Origin: Hymenobacter terricola
GTDB lineage: Bacteria; Bacteroidota; Bacteroidia; Cytophagales; Hymenobacteraceae
NCBI RefSeq assembly: GCF_017921975.2
Contig: NZ_JAGEMO020000003.1
Span: 62,001-126,000 of the forward strand
Direction of reading: 5' to 3'
Length of the DNA stretch: 64,000 nucleotides
How positions within the stretch are numbered: position 1 is the first letter of the stretch; every line of letters begins with the position of its first letter. The position numbers and the translations under genes are program-made. The notes beneath the pieces were generated by a model. It was not told the DNA's origin. It saw only the letters and a program-made list of their open reading frames with translations, and made no database searches. Positions 26,868-35,635 of this stretch are shown one piece after another.

Positions 26868-26873
26868 TACCCG

Positions 26874-26996
26874 ATGAGCATTTTCTCCGCTTTTGTCTGT
26901 GCTATTGCCGCCGTCCCCGTTGTGGGCTTCCGGGCGGTTGCGGGCGGGCACCATCACCACCATCTGTGGGGGGCCGGGCTGCGCGCCGGGTGCTAG
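26874..26996 (+). CDS. hisL: Histidine operon leader peptide
   Basis: A 40-codon ORF from ATG 26874 to TAG 26994-26996 reads MSIFSAFVCAIAAVPVVGFR followed by AVAGGHHHHHLWGAGLRAGC. The five consecutive His codons (26949-26963, CAC CAT CAC CAC CAT) lie 13 codons before the stop... more exactly, ten residues from the end. hisG begins 160 bp downstream. Short His-rich ORFs before his genes act as ribosome-stalling sensors of charged tRNA-His. A hairpin covers the stop codon and a terminator follows. The ORF lies in a different frame from the longer open frame across this region, so it is easily missed. Confidence 0.88.
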   Translation: MSIFSAFVCAIAAVPVVGFRAVAGGHHHHHLWGAGLRAGC

Positions 26997-27008
26997 CATA
27001 GCACCGGC
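26985..27008 (+). promoter_or_regulatory. Leader hairpin overlapping the hisL stop codon
   Basis: GCCGGGTGCT (26985-26994) pairs with AGCACCGGC (27000-27008), one bulged G, loop AGCAT. A ribosome reaching the stop would melt it; one stalled at the His codons would leave it free. How it competes with the terminator stem has not been modelled. Confidence 0.55.
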
Positions 27009-27029
27009 CGCCCGCGCCTCCGCCGCCGC

Positions 27030-27064
27030 GTTCCGGGCCGCAGTCGCGCCGGACTATCCTTTTT
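27030..27064 (+). terminator. Attenuator terminator of the his operon
   Basis: GTTCCGG (27030-27036, one bulged T) pairs with CCGGAC (27049-27054), with further G-C pairs inside the loop, and is followed by TATCCTTTTT ending at 27064. It lies between hisL and hisG, as expected of an attenuator. Confidence 0.65.
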
Positions 27065-27156
27065 AAATTTCCGGGAAATTCCATCGCCGGGCCTTGGGGT
27101 CTGGGGTGAATTGATTCGTGCCCTTGCGGGGCCCGGCCCGCTTGTTACCCTATTTC

Positions 27157-28008
27157 ATGCTACGATTAGCCATTCAAAAGTCCGGTCGCCTGAGCGAGGA
27201 TTCCCTCGCCCTCATTCGCGAATGCGGCATCCACTTCCTGAGCACGTCCTACAAACTCAAAACGGAAGCCACTAATTTTCCGCTCGAAATCCTGTTTCTG
27301 CGCGACGATGACATCCCCGGCTACGTGAAGGACGGCGTGGCCGACCTGGGCATCGTGGGCCAGAACGTGCTGGTGGAAGCCGGCTACCCCAACCTCGAAG
27401 TCGAAGCCCTGGGTTTCAGCAAGTGCCGCCTGAGCCTGGCCGTGCCCCGCGCCGATGCGTACCCGTCCATTGAGGCACTGCAGGGGAAGAACATTGCTAC
27501 TTCCTACCCCAACATCCTCGGCCGCTACCTGGCCGAGCACGGCGTGCAAGCCAATCTGCACACCATCAGCGGCTCGGTTGAAATTGCGCCCAGCATTGGC
27601 CTGGCCGAGGCCATTTGCGACATCGTGAGCAGCGGCTCCACCTTGCTGGGCAACGGCCTGCGCGAAGTCGAAACCGTGTTTCGCTCCGAAGCGGTTCTCA
27701 TCGCCCAGCCCAATCTCACGGCCGAGCAAAGTGACCTGCTGGAGCAGCTCCAGTTCCGGATGCAGGCCGTGCGCCGGGCCAAGCGCAGCAAATACATTTT
27801 GCTGAACGCGCCCGTTTCGGCCCTCGACGAAGTGCGGCGCTTGTTGCCCGGCATCAAATCGCCTACCGTTACGCCGCTGGCCGAAGCTGGCTGGGTGTCG
27901 GTGCAGTCCGTGGTGCAGGAGGATGAGTTCTGGCACATTACCAGCCAGCTCAAAGCCGTGGGCGCCGAAGGCATTCTGGTGCTGCCCATCGAAAAGATGA
28001 TTGCCTAG
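27157..28008 (+). CDS. hisG: ATP phosphoribosyltransferase, long form
   Basis: The 283-residue enzyme performs the first step of histidine synthesis, joining ATP and PRPP. MLRLAIQKSGRLSEDSLALI, FLRDDDIPGYVKDGVADLGI, SCRLSLAVP-like KCRLSLAVP and the PRPP loop ADAICDIVSSGSTL-like EAICDIVSSGSTLLGNGL are visible. The C-terminal 75 residues (VTPLAEAGWVSVQSVVQEDE) are the regulatory domain of the long form, which is inhibited by histidine and needs no HisZ. ATG 27157 is chosen. It is the first structural gene after the attenuator. Confidence 0.94.
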   Translation: MLRLAIQKSGRLSEDSLALIRECGIHFLSTSYKLKTEATNFPLEILFLRDDDIPGYVKDGVADLGIVGQNVLVEAGYPNLEVEALGFSKCRLSLAVPRADAYPSIEALQGKNIATSYPNILGRYLAEHGVQANLHTISGSVEIAPSIGLAEAICDIVSSGSTLLGNGLREVETVFRSEAVLIAQPNLTAEQSDLLEQLQFRMQAVRRAKRSKYILLNAPVSALDEVRRLLPGIKSPTVTPLAEAGWVSVQSVVQEDEFWHITSQLKAVGAEGILVLPIEKMIA

Positions 28009-28019
28009 CCCGGTTCGCC

Positions 28020-30461
28020 ATGCAGCTCTATTCCTATCCCGACCCCAGCACCTGGCCCGCGCTCCAGCAGCGCCCCGCCGCCGCCGAAGCGCCCCAGGTA
28101 GCCGCCCGCGTCCGGGCCATTTTTGAGCAAGTGCGCACCGGTGGCGATGCCGCGTTATTGACGTTAGCCGCCGAACTCGACAAAGCCACGCTGACCAATC
28201 TGCTGGTTTCTGAAGCCGAGTTTGCCGCCGCTGCCGCCCAGGTTCCGGCGGCGCTGCAAGCCGCCATTCGCCAGGCCAAAACCAATATTGAAACCTTCCA
28301 CGCCGCCCAGCGGGAGCCCGAATTGCGCGTCGAAACCATGGCCGGCGTGGTTTGCTCGCGCCGGGCGGTGCCGGTGCAGCGCGTGGGCCTGTACGTGCCG
28401 GGTGGCACGGCCCCGCTTTTCAGTACCCTGCTCATGCTGGGCGTGCCGGCCCGCCTGGCCGGGTGCCCGGAAGTGGTGGTCTGCACGCCGCCCCAGGCCA
28501 ATGGCGCGGTGAGCCCGGTTATCCTGTTCGTGGCGCAGCTGCTCGGGATTGATAAAGTGGTGAAAGCCGGCGGCGCGCAAGCCGTGGCCGCGCTGGCGCT
28601 GGGCACCGATAGCGTGCCGGCCGTGGATAAAATCTTCGGCCCCGGCAACCGCTACGTGACCGCCGCCAAGCAAGTAGCGGCCGCCGAGTACGGCGTGGCC
28701 ATTGATATGCCGGCGGGTCCGTCCGAAGTCCTCGTGATTGCCGATGCCACTGCCAATCCGGCCTTCGTGGCCGCCGATTTGCTGTCCCAGGCCGAACATG
28801 GTCCTGATTCCCAGGTGGTCGTGCTCAGCGACTCCAGCACCGTCCTGGAGCAGGTGCGGGCGGAGGTAACGCGCCAGCTGGCCACGTTGCCCCGGCGTGA
28901 AGTTGCGGCCCTGGCGCTCGACAACAGCCGCGCCGTCCTGCTGCCCGATGCGGCCAGCATGCTGGAATTTTCCAATCAATACGCCCCGGAACACCTCATC
29001 CTGGCCACTGATAACGCCGAAGCTCTGGCGGCACAGGTCACCAATGCGGGGTCCGTATTCCTGGGCCATCTCACGCCGGAAGCTGTGGGCGACTACGCTT
29101 CGGGCACCAACCACACCTTGCCCACCAGCGGCTATGCCCGGCAGTATAGCGGCGTGTCGCTCGATTCGTTCGTAAAGAAAATCACGTTCCAACGCCTGTC
29201 GGCTGAAGGCTTGCAAGCCGTTGGCCCGGTGGTGGAAACCATGGCCGAAGCCGAGGGCTTGGCTGCTCACGCCCGCGCTGTAACCCTGCGCCTGGAGTCG
29301 TTGGCTGCCAATGATACCGCCAAGGCCAACGCATCGGGTTCTGTGGCCACTGCCACTGCTCAGGCTGCTGGTCCCTACGCCGGCCTCATTCGCCCGAGCG
29401 TGGAGCGCATGCAGCCGTATTCTTCGGCCCGCGATGAGTTCGAGGGCCTGGCCCCGGTGATGCTCGATGCCAACGAAAACAGCTTCGGCTCCGTCGGCCC
29501 CGATGACTTCAGCCGCTACCCCGACCCGCACCAGCGCGCCATCAAGGCCGATTTGGCCCGTTTGAAGGGCGTCGCGCCGAACCAGATTTTCCTCGGCAAC
29601 GGCTCCGATGAAGCCATCGACCTGCTCGTGCGTCTCACCTGCACGCCGGGCCAGGACAGCATCGTTATCTGCCCGCCCACCTATGGCATGTACGAGGTGG
29701 CCGCCAACCTCAACGACGTGCGCGTCGAGCGCCTGCCGCTGACTGCCGATTTCCAGTTGCCCGCCGATGCCGCCGAAAAACTCGCTACTTCCAACGCCAA
29801 GCTGGTCTATCTGTGTTCGCCCAATAACCCCACCGGTAATCTGCTGGCCCAGGAAGCCGTTGAAACGATTCTGGGCAGCTTCCGTGGGCTGGTGGTGGTC
29901 GATGAAGCGTACGCCGACTTTGCCGCGGTGCCCAGTTGGACGACTTGCCTGGCCGAGTTTCCGCGTCTGGTGGTGCTGCAAACCTTCTCCAAGGCCTGGG
30001 GACTGGCGGGGTTGCGCTTAGGCGTCGCGTATGCGGCTCCGGCGCTCATCGCCTACCTCGATAAAATAAAGCCGCCCTATAATATTTCGGCCGCAACCCA
30101 GCAACACGCCCTGGCGGCATTGGCGGCGGCGCCGCGCCTTGCCGAAATGCGGGCCGCTCTCCTGGACGGCCGCACCTGGCTGGCAGAGCGGTTGCCGGAA
30201 TTGCCCAGTGTGGAGCACGTTTTTCCTTCTGACGCCAACTTTCTGCTCGTGCGTTTCAGGGTGGACGCCACGGCTTTATACGACCAGTTGCGCGCCCGCG
30301 GCATCGTGGTGCGCAACCGCACCACCCAGCCCGGTTGCGCCGGTTGCCTCCGCCTCACGGTGGGCACTGCCGCCGAAAATACCCGGCTGCTCCAGGCGCT
30401 CACCGAAATCGGTCGGTTAACCGGAGTAGAGCAACCGACAACATCCGCCGCTGCTCACTAA
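28020..30461 (+). CDS. hisDC: HisD-HisC fusion: histidinol dehydrogenase / histidinol-phosphate aminotransferase
   Basis: One uninterrupted 813-codon ORF holds both enzymes. Residues 1-427 are HisD, with LYVPGGTAPLFST, FGPGNRYVTAAK, DMPAGPSEVLV, the metal and active-site residues in SQAEHG (257-260), PEHL (His325), GDYASGTNH (Asp358) and His417. A linker of about 25 Ala/Thr/Ser-rich residues follows. Residues 455-813 are HisC, with LDANENSFG, GNGSDEAIDLL, CSPNNPTGN, the PLP Lys in TFSKAWGLAGLRLG and CLRLTVGT. The two enzymes act at the last and the seventh step. There is no stop or frame change at the join, so it is not a slip of two overlapping genes. Confidence 0.93.
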   Translation: MQLYSYPDPSTWPALQQRPAAAEAPQVAARVRAIFEQVRTGGDAALLTLAAELDKATLTNLLVSEAEFAAAAAQVPAALQAAIRQAKTNIETFHAAQREPELRVETMAGVVCSRRAVPVQRVGLYVPGGTAPLFSTLLMLGVPARLAGCPEVVVCTPPQANGAVSPVILFVAQLLGIDKVVKAGGAQAVAALALGTDSVPAVDKIFGPGNRYVTAAKQVAAAEYGVAIDMPAGPSEVLVIADATANPAFVAADLLSQAEHGPDSQVVVLSDSSTVLEQVRAEVTRQLATLPRREVAALALDNSRAVLLPDAASMLEFSNQYAPEHLILATDNAEALAAQVTNAGSVFLGHLTPEAVGDYASGTNHTLPTSGYARQYSGVSLDSFVKKITFQRLSAEGLQAVGPVVETMAEAEGLAAHARAVTLRLESLAANDTAKANASGSVATATAQAAGPYAGLIRPSVERMQPYSSARDEFEGLAPVMLDANENSFGSVGPDDFSRYPDPHQRAIKADLARLKGVAPNQIFLGNGSDEAIDLLVRLTCTPGQDSIVICPPTYGMYEVAANLNDVRVERLPLTADFQLPADAAEKLATSNAKLVYLCSPNNPTGNLLAQEAVETILGSFRGLVVVDEAYADFAAVPSWTTCLAEFPRLVVLQTFSKAWGLAGLRLGVAYAAPALIAYLDKIKPPYNISAATQQHALAALAAAPRLAEMRAALLDGRTWLAERLPELPSVEHVFPSDANFLLVRFRVDATALYDQLRARGIVVRNRTTQPGCAGCLRLTVGTAAENTRLLQALTEIGRLTGVEQPTTSAAAH

Positions 30462-30511
30462 ATCGCGGGCTTCGGCCATCATTCATCGCTCACCGTTTAC
30501 AGTTAACTGAT

Positions 30512-31618
30512 TTGAAAAAGGCGCTTTTCATCGACCGCGACGGCACCATTCTCGTGGAGCCCCAGCCCAGCCAGCAAATCGACGGCCTCACGCCCGACAA
30601 GTTTCAATTCCTGCCGGGCGCCATCAGCGCCCTCGCCCGCATTGCCCACGACCTGCCCGGGTACGAGCTGGTGCTCGTCACCAACCAGGACGGACTGGGC
30701 ACGGCCCGCTTCCCGGAAGACACGTTTTGGCCGGCTCATCAGCTCATGCTCGATATTCTGGCCGGCGAGGGCGTTCACTTCGCCGCCGAGCACATCGACC
30801 GCAGTTTCCCCCACGAGGGCCTGCCCACCCGCAAACCGGGCCTGGGCCTCCTGGGCCAATACCTCGACCCGGCCAATGAATACGACCTGCCCAACTCTTA
30901 CGTCATCGGCGACCGTCTCACCGACGTGCAGCTGGCCACCAATCTCGGCAGCCAGGCCATTCTGATAGGAGAGGAGCCTGACCCACGCGCCGCGCTCACT
31001 ACCACTAGCTGGGAAGCCATTTATCATTTCCTGCGCTACCCGGCGCGGGTGGCCGTCATCGAGCGTAATACCAATGAAACGCAAATTGCTATTCGGCTGA
31101 ATCTGGATGGCACCGGTCAAACCGATATTCACACGGGCCTGGGCTTTTTCGACCACATGCTCGAACAGCTTGGCCGCCACAGCGGGGTTGATTTACACAT
31201 AAGTGTAAACGGCGATTTGCATATCGATGAACACCACACAGTTGAAGATACTGCGTTAGCCCTTGGGACGGCATTCTCACAAGCTTTGGGCGATAAGCGC
31301 GGGTTGGCGCGCTACGGTTTTCTGTTGCCCATGGATGAGGCCCTGGCCCAGGCCGCCATCGACTTCTCGGGCCGTCCCTGGCTGGTCTGGAATGCGGAGT
31401 TTAAGCGCGAGCGGGTAGGGGACTTGCCTACCGAGCTGTTCTTTCACTTCTTTAAGTCCTTTACTGATAATGCCCGCGCTACGCTTAACATTGCCTGCGC
31501 AGGCGATAACGAGCACCACAAAATTGAGGCGATTTTTAAAGCCGTAGCAAAGGCTATAAAGATGGCTTTGCAGCAGGATGATTCGGCGGCAATCCCGAGC
31601 ACAAAGGGAATACTATAA
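30512..31618 (+). CDS. hisB: Histidinol-phosphatase / imidazoleglycerol-phosphate dehydratase
   Basis: A 368-residue bifunctional enzyme. The N-terminal HAD phosphatase shows ALFIDRDGTILVEP (catalytic Asp pair), VLVTNQDGLGT and GDRLTDVQLATNLG. The dehydratase part starts about residue 175 with VAVIERNTNETQI, then LGFFDHMLEQLGRHSG and IDEHHTVEDTALALG, whose His and Glu bind Mn. A TTG at 30512 starts MKKALFIDRDG; no ATG fits. The 50-bp gap after hisDC contains degenerate repeat-like leader sequence. DNA becomes more AT-rich toward the 3' end. Confidence 0.93.
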   Translation: MKKALFIDRDGTILVEPQPSQQIDGLTPDKFQFLPGAISALARIAHDLPGYELVLVTNQDGLGTARFPEDTFWPAHQLMLDILAGEGVHFAAEHIDRSFPHEGLPTRKPGLGLLGQYLDPANEYDLPNSYVIGDRLTDVQLATNLGSQAILIGEEPDPRAALTTTSWEAIYHFLRYPARVAVIERNTNETQIAIRLNLDGTGQTDIHTGLGFFDHMLEQLGRHSGVDLHISVNGDLHIDEHHTVEDTALALGTAFSQALGDKRGLARYGFLLPMDEALAQAAIDFSGRPWLVWNAEFKRERVGDLPTELFFHFFKSFTDNARATLNIACAGDNEHHKIEAIFKAVAKAIKMALQQDDSAAIPSTKGIL

Positions 31619-31697
31619 ACAAATGGCGTTACTACTTGCGTTAAAGATGGTGGGCGCTAGGGTCTTTGTATATCCAAATGAATAAATTGGTTCGCTA

Positions 31698-32285
31698 ATG
31701 GAAATTGCAGTTGTAGATTACAAAGGGGGGAATGTGCAATCCGTGCTGTTCGCCTTGGAGCGTCTTGGAGCCAGCGCCACCCTGACAGCCGACCCGGAAG
31801 CGCTACGCCGGGCCGACAAGGTGCTGTTTCCCGGCGAAGGCGAAGCTTCCTCGGCTATGCAAGCGCTGCGGGAAGCTGGGCTCGACCATGTATTGCCCAC
31901 GCTGACGCAACCCTTCCTGGGCATTTGCCTGGGTATGCAGCTGCTGGGCCAGCACAGCGAAGAAAACGATACGCCCTTGCTTGGACTATTGCCCTTCACG
32001 GTGCAACGCTTTGCGCCCGACTCAACCCACAAAGTGCCTCACATGGGCTGGAACAACCTGTTGGCATTGCAAGGCCCGCTGTTTGCCGGCCTTACCGAGG
32101 CGGACCACGTATATTTTGTGCACAGCTACTATGCTCCGGTGGGCGCTTACACGACGGCTCAATCGGCCCATCCGGCGCCTTTCAGTGCGGCAGTGCAGCA
32201 TCGCAATTTCCATGGCGTGCAGTTTCATACCGAGAAAAGCGGCACCGTGGGCACCCGCGTTCTGGCCAATTTTCTGGCGCTTTAA
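31698..32285 (+). CDS. hisH: Imidazole glycerol phosphate synthase, glutaminase subunit
   Basis: The 195-residue class I glutamine amidotransferase supplies ammonia to HisF. The nucleophile Cys lies in FLGICLGMQLLG, the oxyanion region in FPGEGEASSAM, and the His-Glu pair in GVQFHTEKSG. HMGWN is a further family mark. ATG 31698 gives MEIAVVDYKGGNVQSV, a typical start. It follows hisB by 79 bp and precedes hisA by 23 bp. Confidence 0.94.
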   Translation: MEIAVVDYKGGNVQSVLFALERLGASATLTADPEALRRADKVLFPGEGEASSAMQALREAGLDHVLPTLTQPFLGICLGMQLLGQHSEENDTPLLGLLPFTVQRFAPDSTHKVPHMGWNNLLALQGPLFAGLTEADHVYFVHSYYAPVGAYTTAQSAHPAPFSAAVQHRNFHGVQFHTEKSGTVGTRVLANFLAL

Positions 32286-32308
32286 GTTCTGTTAAATACC
32301 CGTTTCCT

Positions 32309-33025
32309 GTGGAGATTATCCCTGCCATCGACTTAATAAACGGCCAATGCGTCCGGCTTAGCGCCGGCGACTTTGGCCGCCAGACAACTTACGATAGCGA
32401 CCCGGTAGCCGTGGCCCAGCGCTTTGCCGACGCCGGCGTGCGCCGGTTGCACTTGGTTGACCTCGACGGGGCCCGCGCCGGCTATCCGGTGAACCTGGCC
32501 GTGCTCGAAGCAATTGCGTGCCGAACCACGCTGGATATCGACGCTGGCGGCGGCATCCAAACCGAAGATTCGTTGGCCCAGGTGCTGCGTGCCGGCGCGG
32601 CGCACGCCACGGCAGGCAGCCTGGCGGTGCGCGCGCCGGCCACTGTGCAAGCCTGGCTGGCCCGTTACGGGGCCGAAACCATCTTCCTGGGGGCCGATTT
32701 CAAAGGAGAGCATATCCTGATAAATGCCTGGGCTGACCAAAGCACGCTCACGCTGGCTGGTTTTATCGCCGACTATCTGGCCGCCGGGGCATCCACTTTC
32801 ATCTGCACCGACGTGAGCAAGGACGGTTTGCTGCAAGGGCCTTCGCTGGATACGTACCGAACGCTGGTGCAGCAGTTCCCCACTGCGCGTTTCATTGCCA
32901 GCGGTGGCGTTACCACCGTTGCCGACCTCGAACGGCTCGCCAAAGCGGGCATGCACGGGGCCATCATCGGCAAAGCCATTTACGAAGGCACCATTGCGCT
33001 GGCCGATTTGAAGCCTTTCCTGTAG
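32309..33025 (+). CDS. hisA: Phosphoribosylformimino-5-aminoimidazole carboxamide ribotide isomerase
   Basis: The 238-residue TIM barrel isomerises ProFAR to PRFAR. The half-barrel repeats are clear: IIPAIDLINGQCVRL with catalytic Asp8, DIDAGGGIQTEDSL, CTDVSKDGLLQGPS with the second catalytic Asp, and ASGGVTTVADLERL. GTG 32309 gives MEIIPAID, the standard start. It lies between hisH and hisF, the usual order. Confidence 0.94.
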   Translation: MEIIPAIDLINGQCVRLSAGDFGRQTTYDSDPVAVAQRFADAGVRRLHLVDLDGARAGYPVNLAVLEAIACRTTLDIDAGGGIQTEDSLAQVLRAGAAHATAGSLAVRAPATVQAWLARYGAETIFLGADFKGEHILINAWADQSTLTLAGFIADYLAAGASTFICTDVSKDGLLQGPSLDTYRTLVQQFPTARFIASGGVTTVADLERLAKAGMHGAIIGKAIYEGTIALADLKPFL

Positions 33026-33079
33026 CCCTTGGTGCCGGTTTCACATTCCGATTTTCCATTCGCCTCATTCGTTGACTCC

Positions 33080-33835
33080 GTGGTTAAGAAAAGACTCATT
33101 CCCTGCCTCGACGTACGCGACGGCCGCACCGTGAAAGGTATCCAGTTTGAGGGCCTGCGCGATGCGGGCGACCCCGTGGCCCTGGCTGCCCGCTATGCAC
33201 TCGAAGGCGCCGACGAGCTGGTGTTTCTCGATATCACGGCCACCAACCAGCGCCGCAAGCCCCTCACAGAGCTGGTGCGCGACGTGGCTCGCGTGCTCGA
33301 CATTCCATTCACCGTGGGGGGCGGCATCGGGACGGTGGCCGATGTGGAAGCTCTACTGCTGAGCGGAGCCGACAAAGTATCCATCAATTCGGCCGCGCTG
33401 GCCCGCCCCGAGTTCATTGCCGACCTCGCCCGTCGATTTGGCTCCCAATGCATTGTGGTGGCGGTTGATGCCCGCCTGGTGGAGAACGAGTGGCAGGTAA
33501 TGACCCGCGCCGGCACCCAGCCCACCGGCCGGCAAGCCGTGGAGTGGTGCCGCATGGCGGCCGACTTAGGTGCCGGCGAGTTGTTGCTAACTTCCATGAG
33601 CCACGACGGCACCAAATCCGGTTTCGCACTGGAGTTGACCCGGGCCGTGAGCGATGCCGTTTACGTCCCCGTCATTGCTTCTGGGGGAGCTGGCCAGCCG
33701 TCCGATTTTACGGCCGTATTTCAGGCCGGCGGGGCCGATGCGGCCCTTGCTGCCAGCATTTTTCACTTCAATGAAACCGCGTTGCCGGCGCTAAAGCAAT
33801 ATTTGCACGAGGCGGGCATCGCCGTGCGCCTCTAG
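33080..33835 (+). CDS. hisF: Imidazole glycerol phosphate synthase, cyclase subunit
   Basis: The 251-residue TIM barrel closes the imidazole ring with ammonia from HisH. KKRLIPCLDVRDGRTVKG carries the first catalytic Asp; ELVFLDITAT, FTVGGGIGTVADV, VSINSAAL, VVAVDARLV, LTSMSHDGTKSGF with the second catalytic Asp, and VIASGGAGQPSDF follow. The GTG at 33080 is chosen since it gives MVKKRLIPCLD. The upstream in-frame extension is intergenic. Confidence 0.94.
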   Translation: MVKKRLIPCLDVRDGRTVKGIQFEGLRDAGDPVALAARYALEGADELVFLDITATNQRRKPLTELVRDVARVLDIPFTVGGGIGTVADVEALLLSGADKVSINSAALARPEFIADLARRFGSQCIVVAVDARLVENEWQVMTRAGTQPTGRQAVEWCRMAADLGAGELLLTSMSHDGTKSGFALELTRAVSDAVYVPVIASGGAGQPSDFTAVFQAGGADAALAASIFHFNETALPALKQYLHEAGIAVRL

Positions 33836-33885
33836 GCTTGGTCGTCTAATTTTACGGCGCCAATCCTGTTCCTTATTCCCGACTA

Positions 33886-34557
33886 ATGACTGCTTCCTCC
33901 ACGTCCGCTGCCCCATTGCGCTTCGATTCTACCACCGGCCTCGCCCCGGCCATTGTGCAGGACGCTGATACTGGCCAGGTGCTCATGCTCGGCTATGTGA
34001 ATGATGAGGCGTGGGCTAAAACGCAGCAGGAGGGGCGAGTGACGTTTTTTTCGCGCTCCAAGAACCGGCTGTGGACTAAGGGCGAAAGCAGCGGCAACTA
34101 CCTTACGGTCGTTAGCCTGCATATTGATTGCGACGCTGATACGGTCCTCATCCGGGCCTTGCCGGCTGGGCCTACCTGCCACCGTGGCACCATTAGCTGT
34201 TTTGAGCAAGCTGAGCAGGTGATTGCGCCCGCGCCACCAATTGGTTTTTTAGCTGCTTTGGAGCGATTAATTGCCGAGCGGAAGCAATTCCCCGAGCGGG
34301 CCCCGACATCCTACACGGTTTCGTTGTTCCAGAAAGGCATCCCCAAAATAGCGCAGAAAGTGGGAGAGGAGGCCGTGGAGAGCGTAATTGATGCCGTGGC
34401 GGGGCATCGCGATACGCTGCCGGGTGAGGTTGCGGATTTGCTGTACCATTTGCTAGTGCTCCTGGCGGCCACCGGTGTACCCATGGAAGAAGTTATTGCG
34501 GTGCTTCAGGAGCGCCATCGGTTGCCCAACAATCGCCACTTAACCGAAACTGAGTAA
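33886..34557 (+). CDS. hisIE: Phosphoribosyl-AMP cyclohydrolase / phosphoribosyl-ATP pyrophosphatase
   Basis: The 223-residue bifunctional enzyme does steps two and three of the pathway. The HisI part holds AIVQDADTGQVLMLGYVNDE, FFSRSKNRLWTKGESSGNYL, the metal-binding DCDADTVLIRA and PAGPTCHRGTISCF. The HisE part, from about residue 120, is helical with ERAPTSYTVSLFQKG, KVGEEAVESVIDAV and EVADLLYHLLVLLAATG. It closes the his operon. No clear terminator follows; the next gene is convergent. Confidence 0.94.
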   Translation: MTASSTSAAPLRFDSTTGLAPAIVQDADTGQVLMLGYVNDEAWAKTQQEGRVTFFSRSKNRLWTKGESSGNYLTVVSLHIDCDADTVLIRALPAGPTCHRGTISCFEQAEQVIAPAPPIGFLAALERLIAERKQFPERAPTSYTVSLFQKGIPKIAQKVGEEAVESVIDAVAGHRDTLPGEVADLLYHLLVLLAATGVPMEEVIAVLQERHRLPNNRHLTETE

Positions 34558-34636
34558 AGAAGCAGCCATCATCACATCAATCAATGCGAGTCATCGATTG
34601 GCACTACGCTTTGTGGTTCACATGCTTAGCTTGATT

Positions 34637-35605
34637 TTACGCTTTTAATTGCCTTCTTATTTTTTCAAGTAGGGCAATAGCAATTGCAACGTCATCTTCT
34701 TCTGTAATTGATAGAGTCGTGTTTACTCCAGGTCCACTTACTTGTATCTGATAGGCATCCCGTGGGCTATGCTCTGGTAAGGCTGGCGCTGGCGTGGTGA
34801 TTCTGGGTGAGATAAATGGGGTAAGTTCCGTCTCCTGGGCAGCAGGCTTTCGCGCGGTTTCAGTTATTTGTTCTGCGTTTGCTGCGGGTGCGGTGTTTAG
34901 CAAGCCAAACAAGCTTGCTATCGCGTCTTGACTATTCGTTTTTGTGGGCTCCGTTGCTGGTGGTCGTGGTATTGCAGCATTTTGTGCTGGGCTAGTAAGT
35001 TCTGGTGTTTGGATATTGTTATTTTCGGGTGTTGTCGTGAGTAAGGGTAAAAATTGGGGTTCTTGTCGAAAGGTATTTGGCGAAGGTTGAGGACTGGCAA
35101 GTTCACGCCGCGGGGTTTGTTGAGCCGCCAAAGTATCAATGTCGGCTATCACGTTGTTCTCATTTAAGAGCCCCACCATGCGTGCGCCGTCTACAAAGGC
35201 CTTTGCTACACCTTGGGCGTTGATTTCCTCGACTCCGAACTCTCTAATAAGCATCACGTCCAGCATCTGAATGGGAAGCTCACGGGACCTGAATTTCCGG
35301 CACAGTTGTGTAAATAGGGGGGGCGTAAGGAAAGCTTCGCGATGAAAGACTAGTTCTTCCTGCTTGTCATAGGCGTGTTTAATGCGTTTGAACAAGGTTG
35401 TGGTCGTCAATAATTCTCGTTTGCTCGTCAACAGCCCAAATTTCACGGCCGAGCCGATGATGGCCTTAAATGACCCGCTCACTTTCCGGTTGAGCTTGCG
35501 TGCAGCTGTATCGATGGCACACTTTCCGCCTGTGTCGTCTGTAACTTCGGCGAGTTCCCATGCCCCGGTATAACTTGTTCTCGGATAGTCTATAAGTTTT
35601 GGCAT
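34637..35605 (-). CDS. Unrecognised protein with winged-helix-like N-terminus
   Basis: I do not recognise this 322-residue protein. Residues 1-110 (KLIDYPRTSYTGAWELAEV, then SGSFKAIIGSAVKFGLL) look like a winged-helix domain of the kind that tests 'no effect on younger gene' regulators; function is open. Residues 155-280 are a low-complexity Pro/Thr/Asn linker. The last 40 (YQIQVSGPGVNTTLSITEED, then DVAIAIALLEKIRRQL) look ordered again. The gene is AT-rich and borders an AT-rich non-coding stretch, suggesting horizontal transfer. TATACTTG on the minus strand (35628-35635) may be its -7 box. Confidence 0.6.
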   Translation of the reverse strand: MPKLIDYPRTSYTGAWELAEVTDDTGGKCAIDTAARKLNRKVSGSFKAIIGSAVKFGLLTSKRELLTTTTLFKRIKHAYDKQEELVFHREAFLTPPLFTQLCRKFRSRELPIQMLDVMLIREFGVEEINAQGVAKAFVDGARMVGLLNENNVIADIDTLAAQQTPRRELASPQPSPNTFRQEPQFLPLLTTTPENNNIQTPELTSPAQNAAIPRPPATEPTKTNSQDAIASLFGLLNTAPAANAEQITETARKPAAQETELTPFISPRITTPAPALPEHSPRDAYQIQVSGPGVNTTLSITEEDDVAIAIALLEKIRRQLKA

Positions 35606-35635
35606 TACGTCATCAGAATTAGGAGTACAAGTATA

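Noticed and set aside
26804..27001. A 65-codon plus-strand frame before hisG
   Set aside because: It is a different frame over the His leader peptide and has no family character.
28020..30461. Two overlapping genes misread as a hisD-hisC fusion
   Set aside because: There is one frame throughout, with a low-complexity linker and no stop or start in between at the join.
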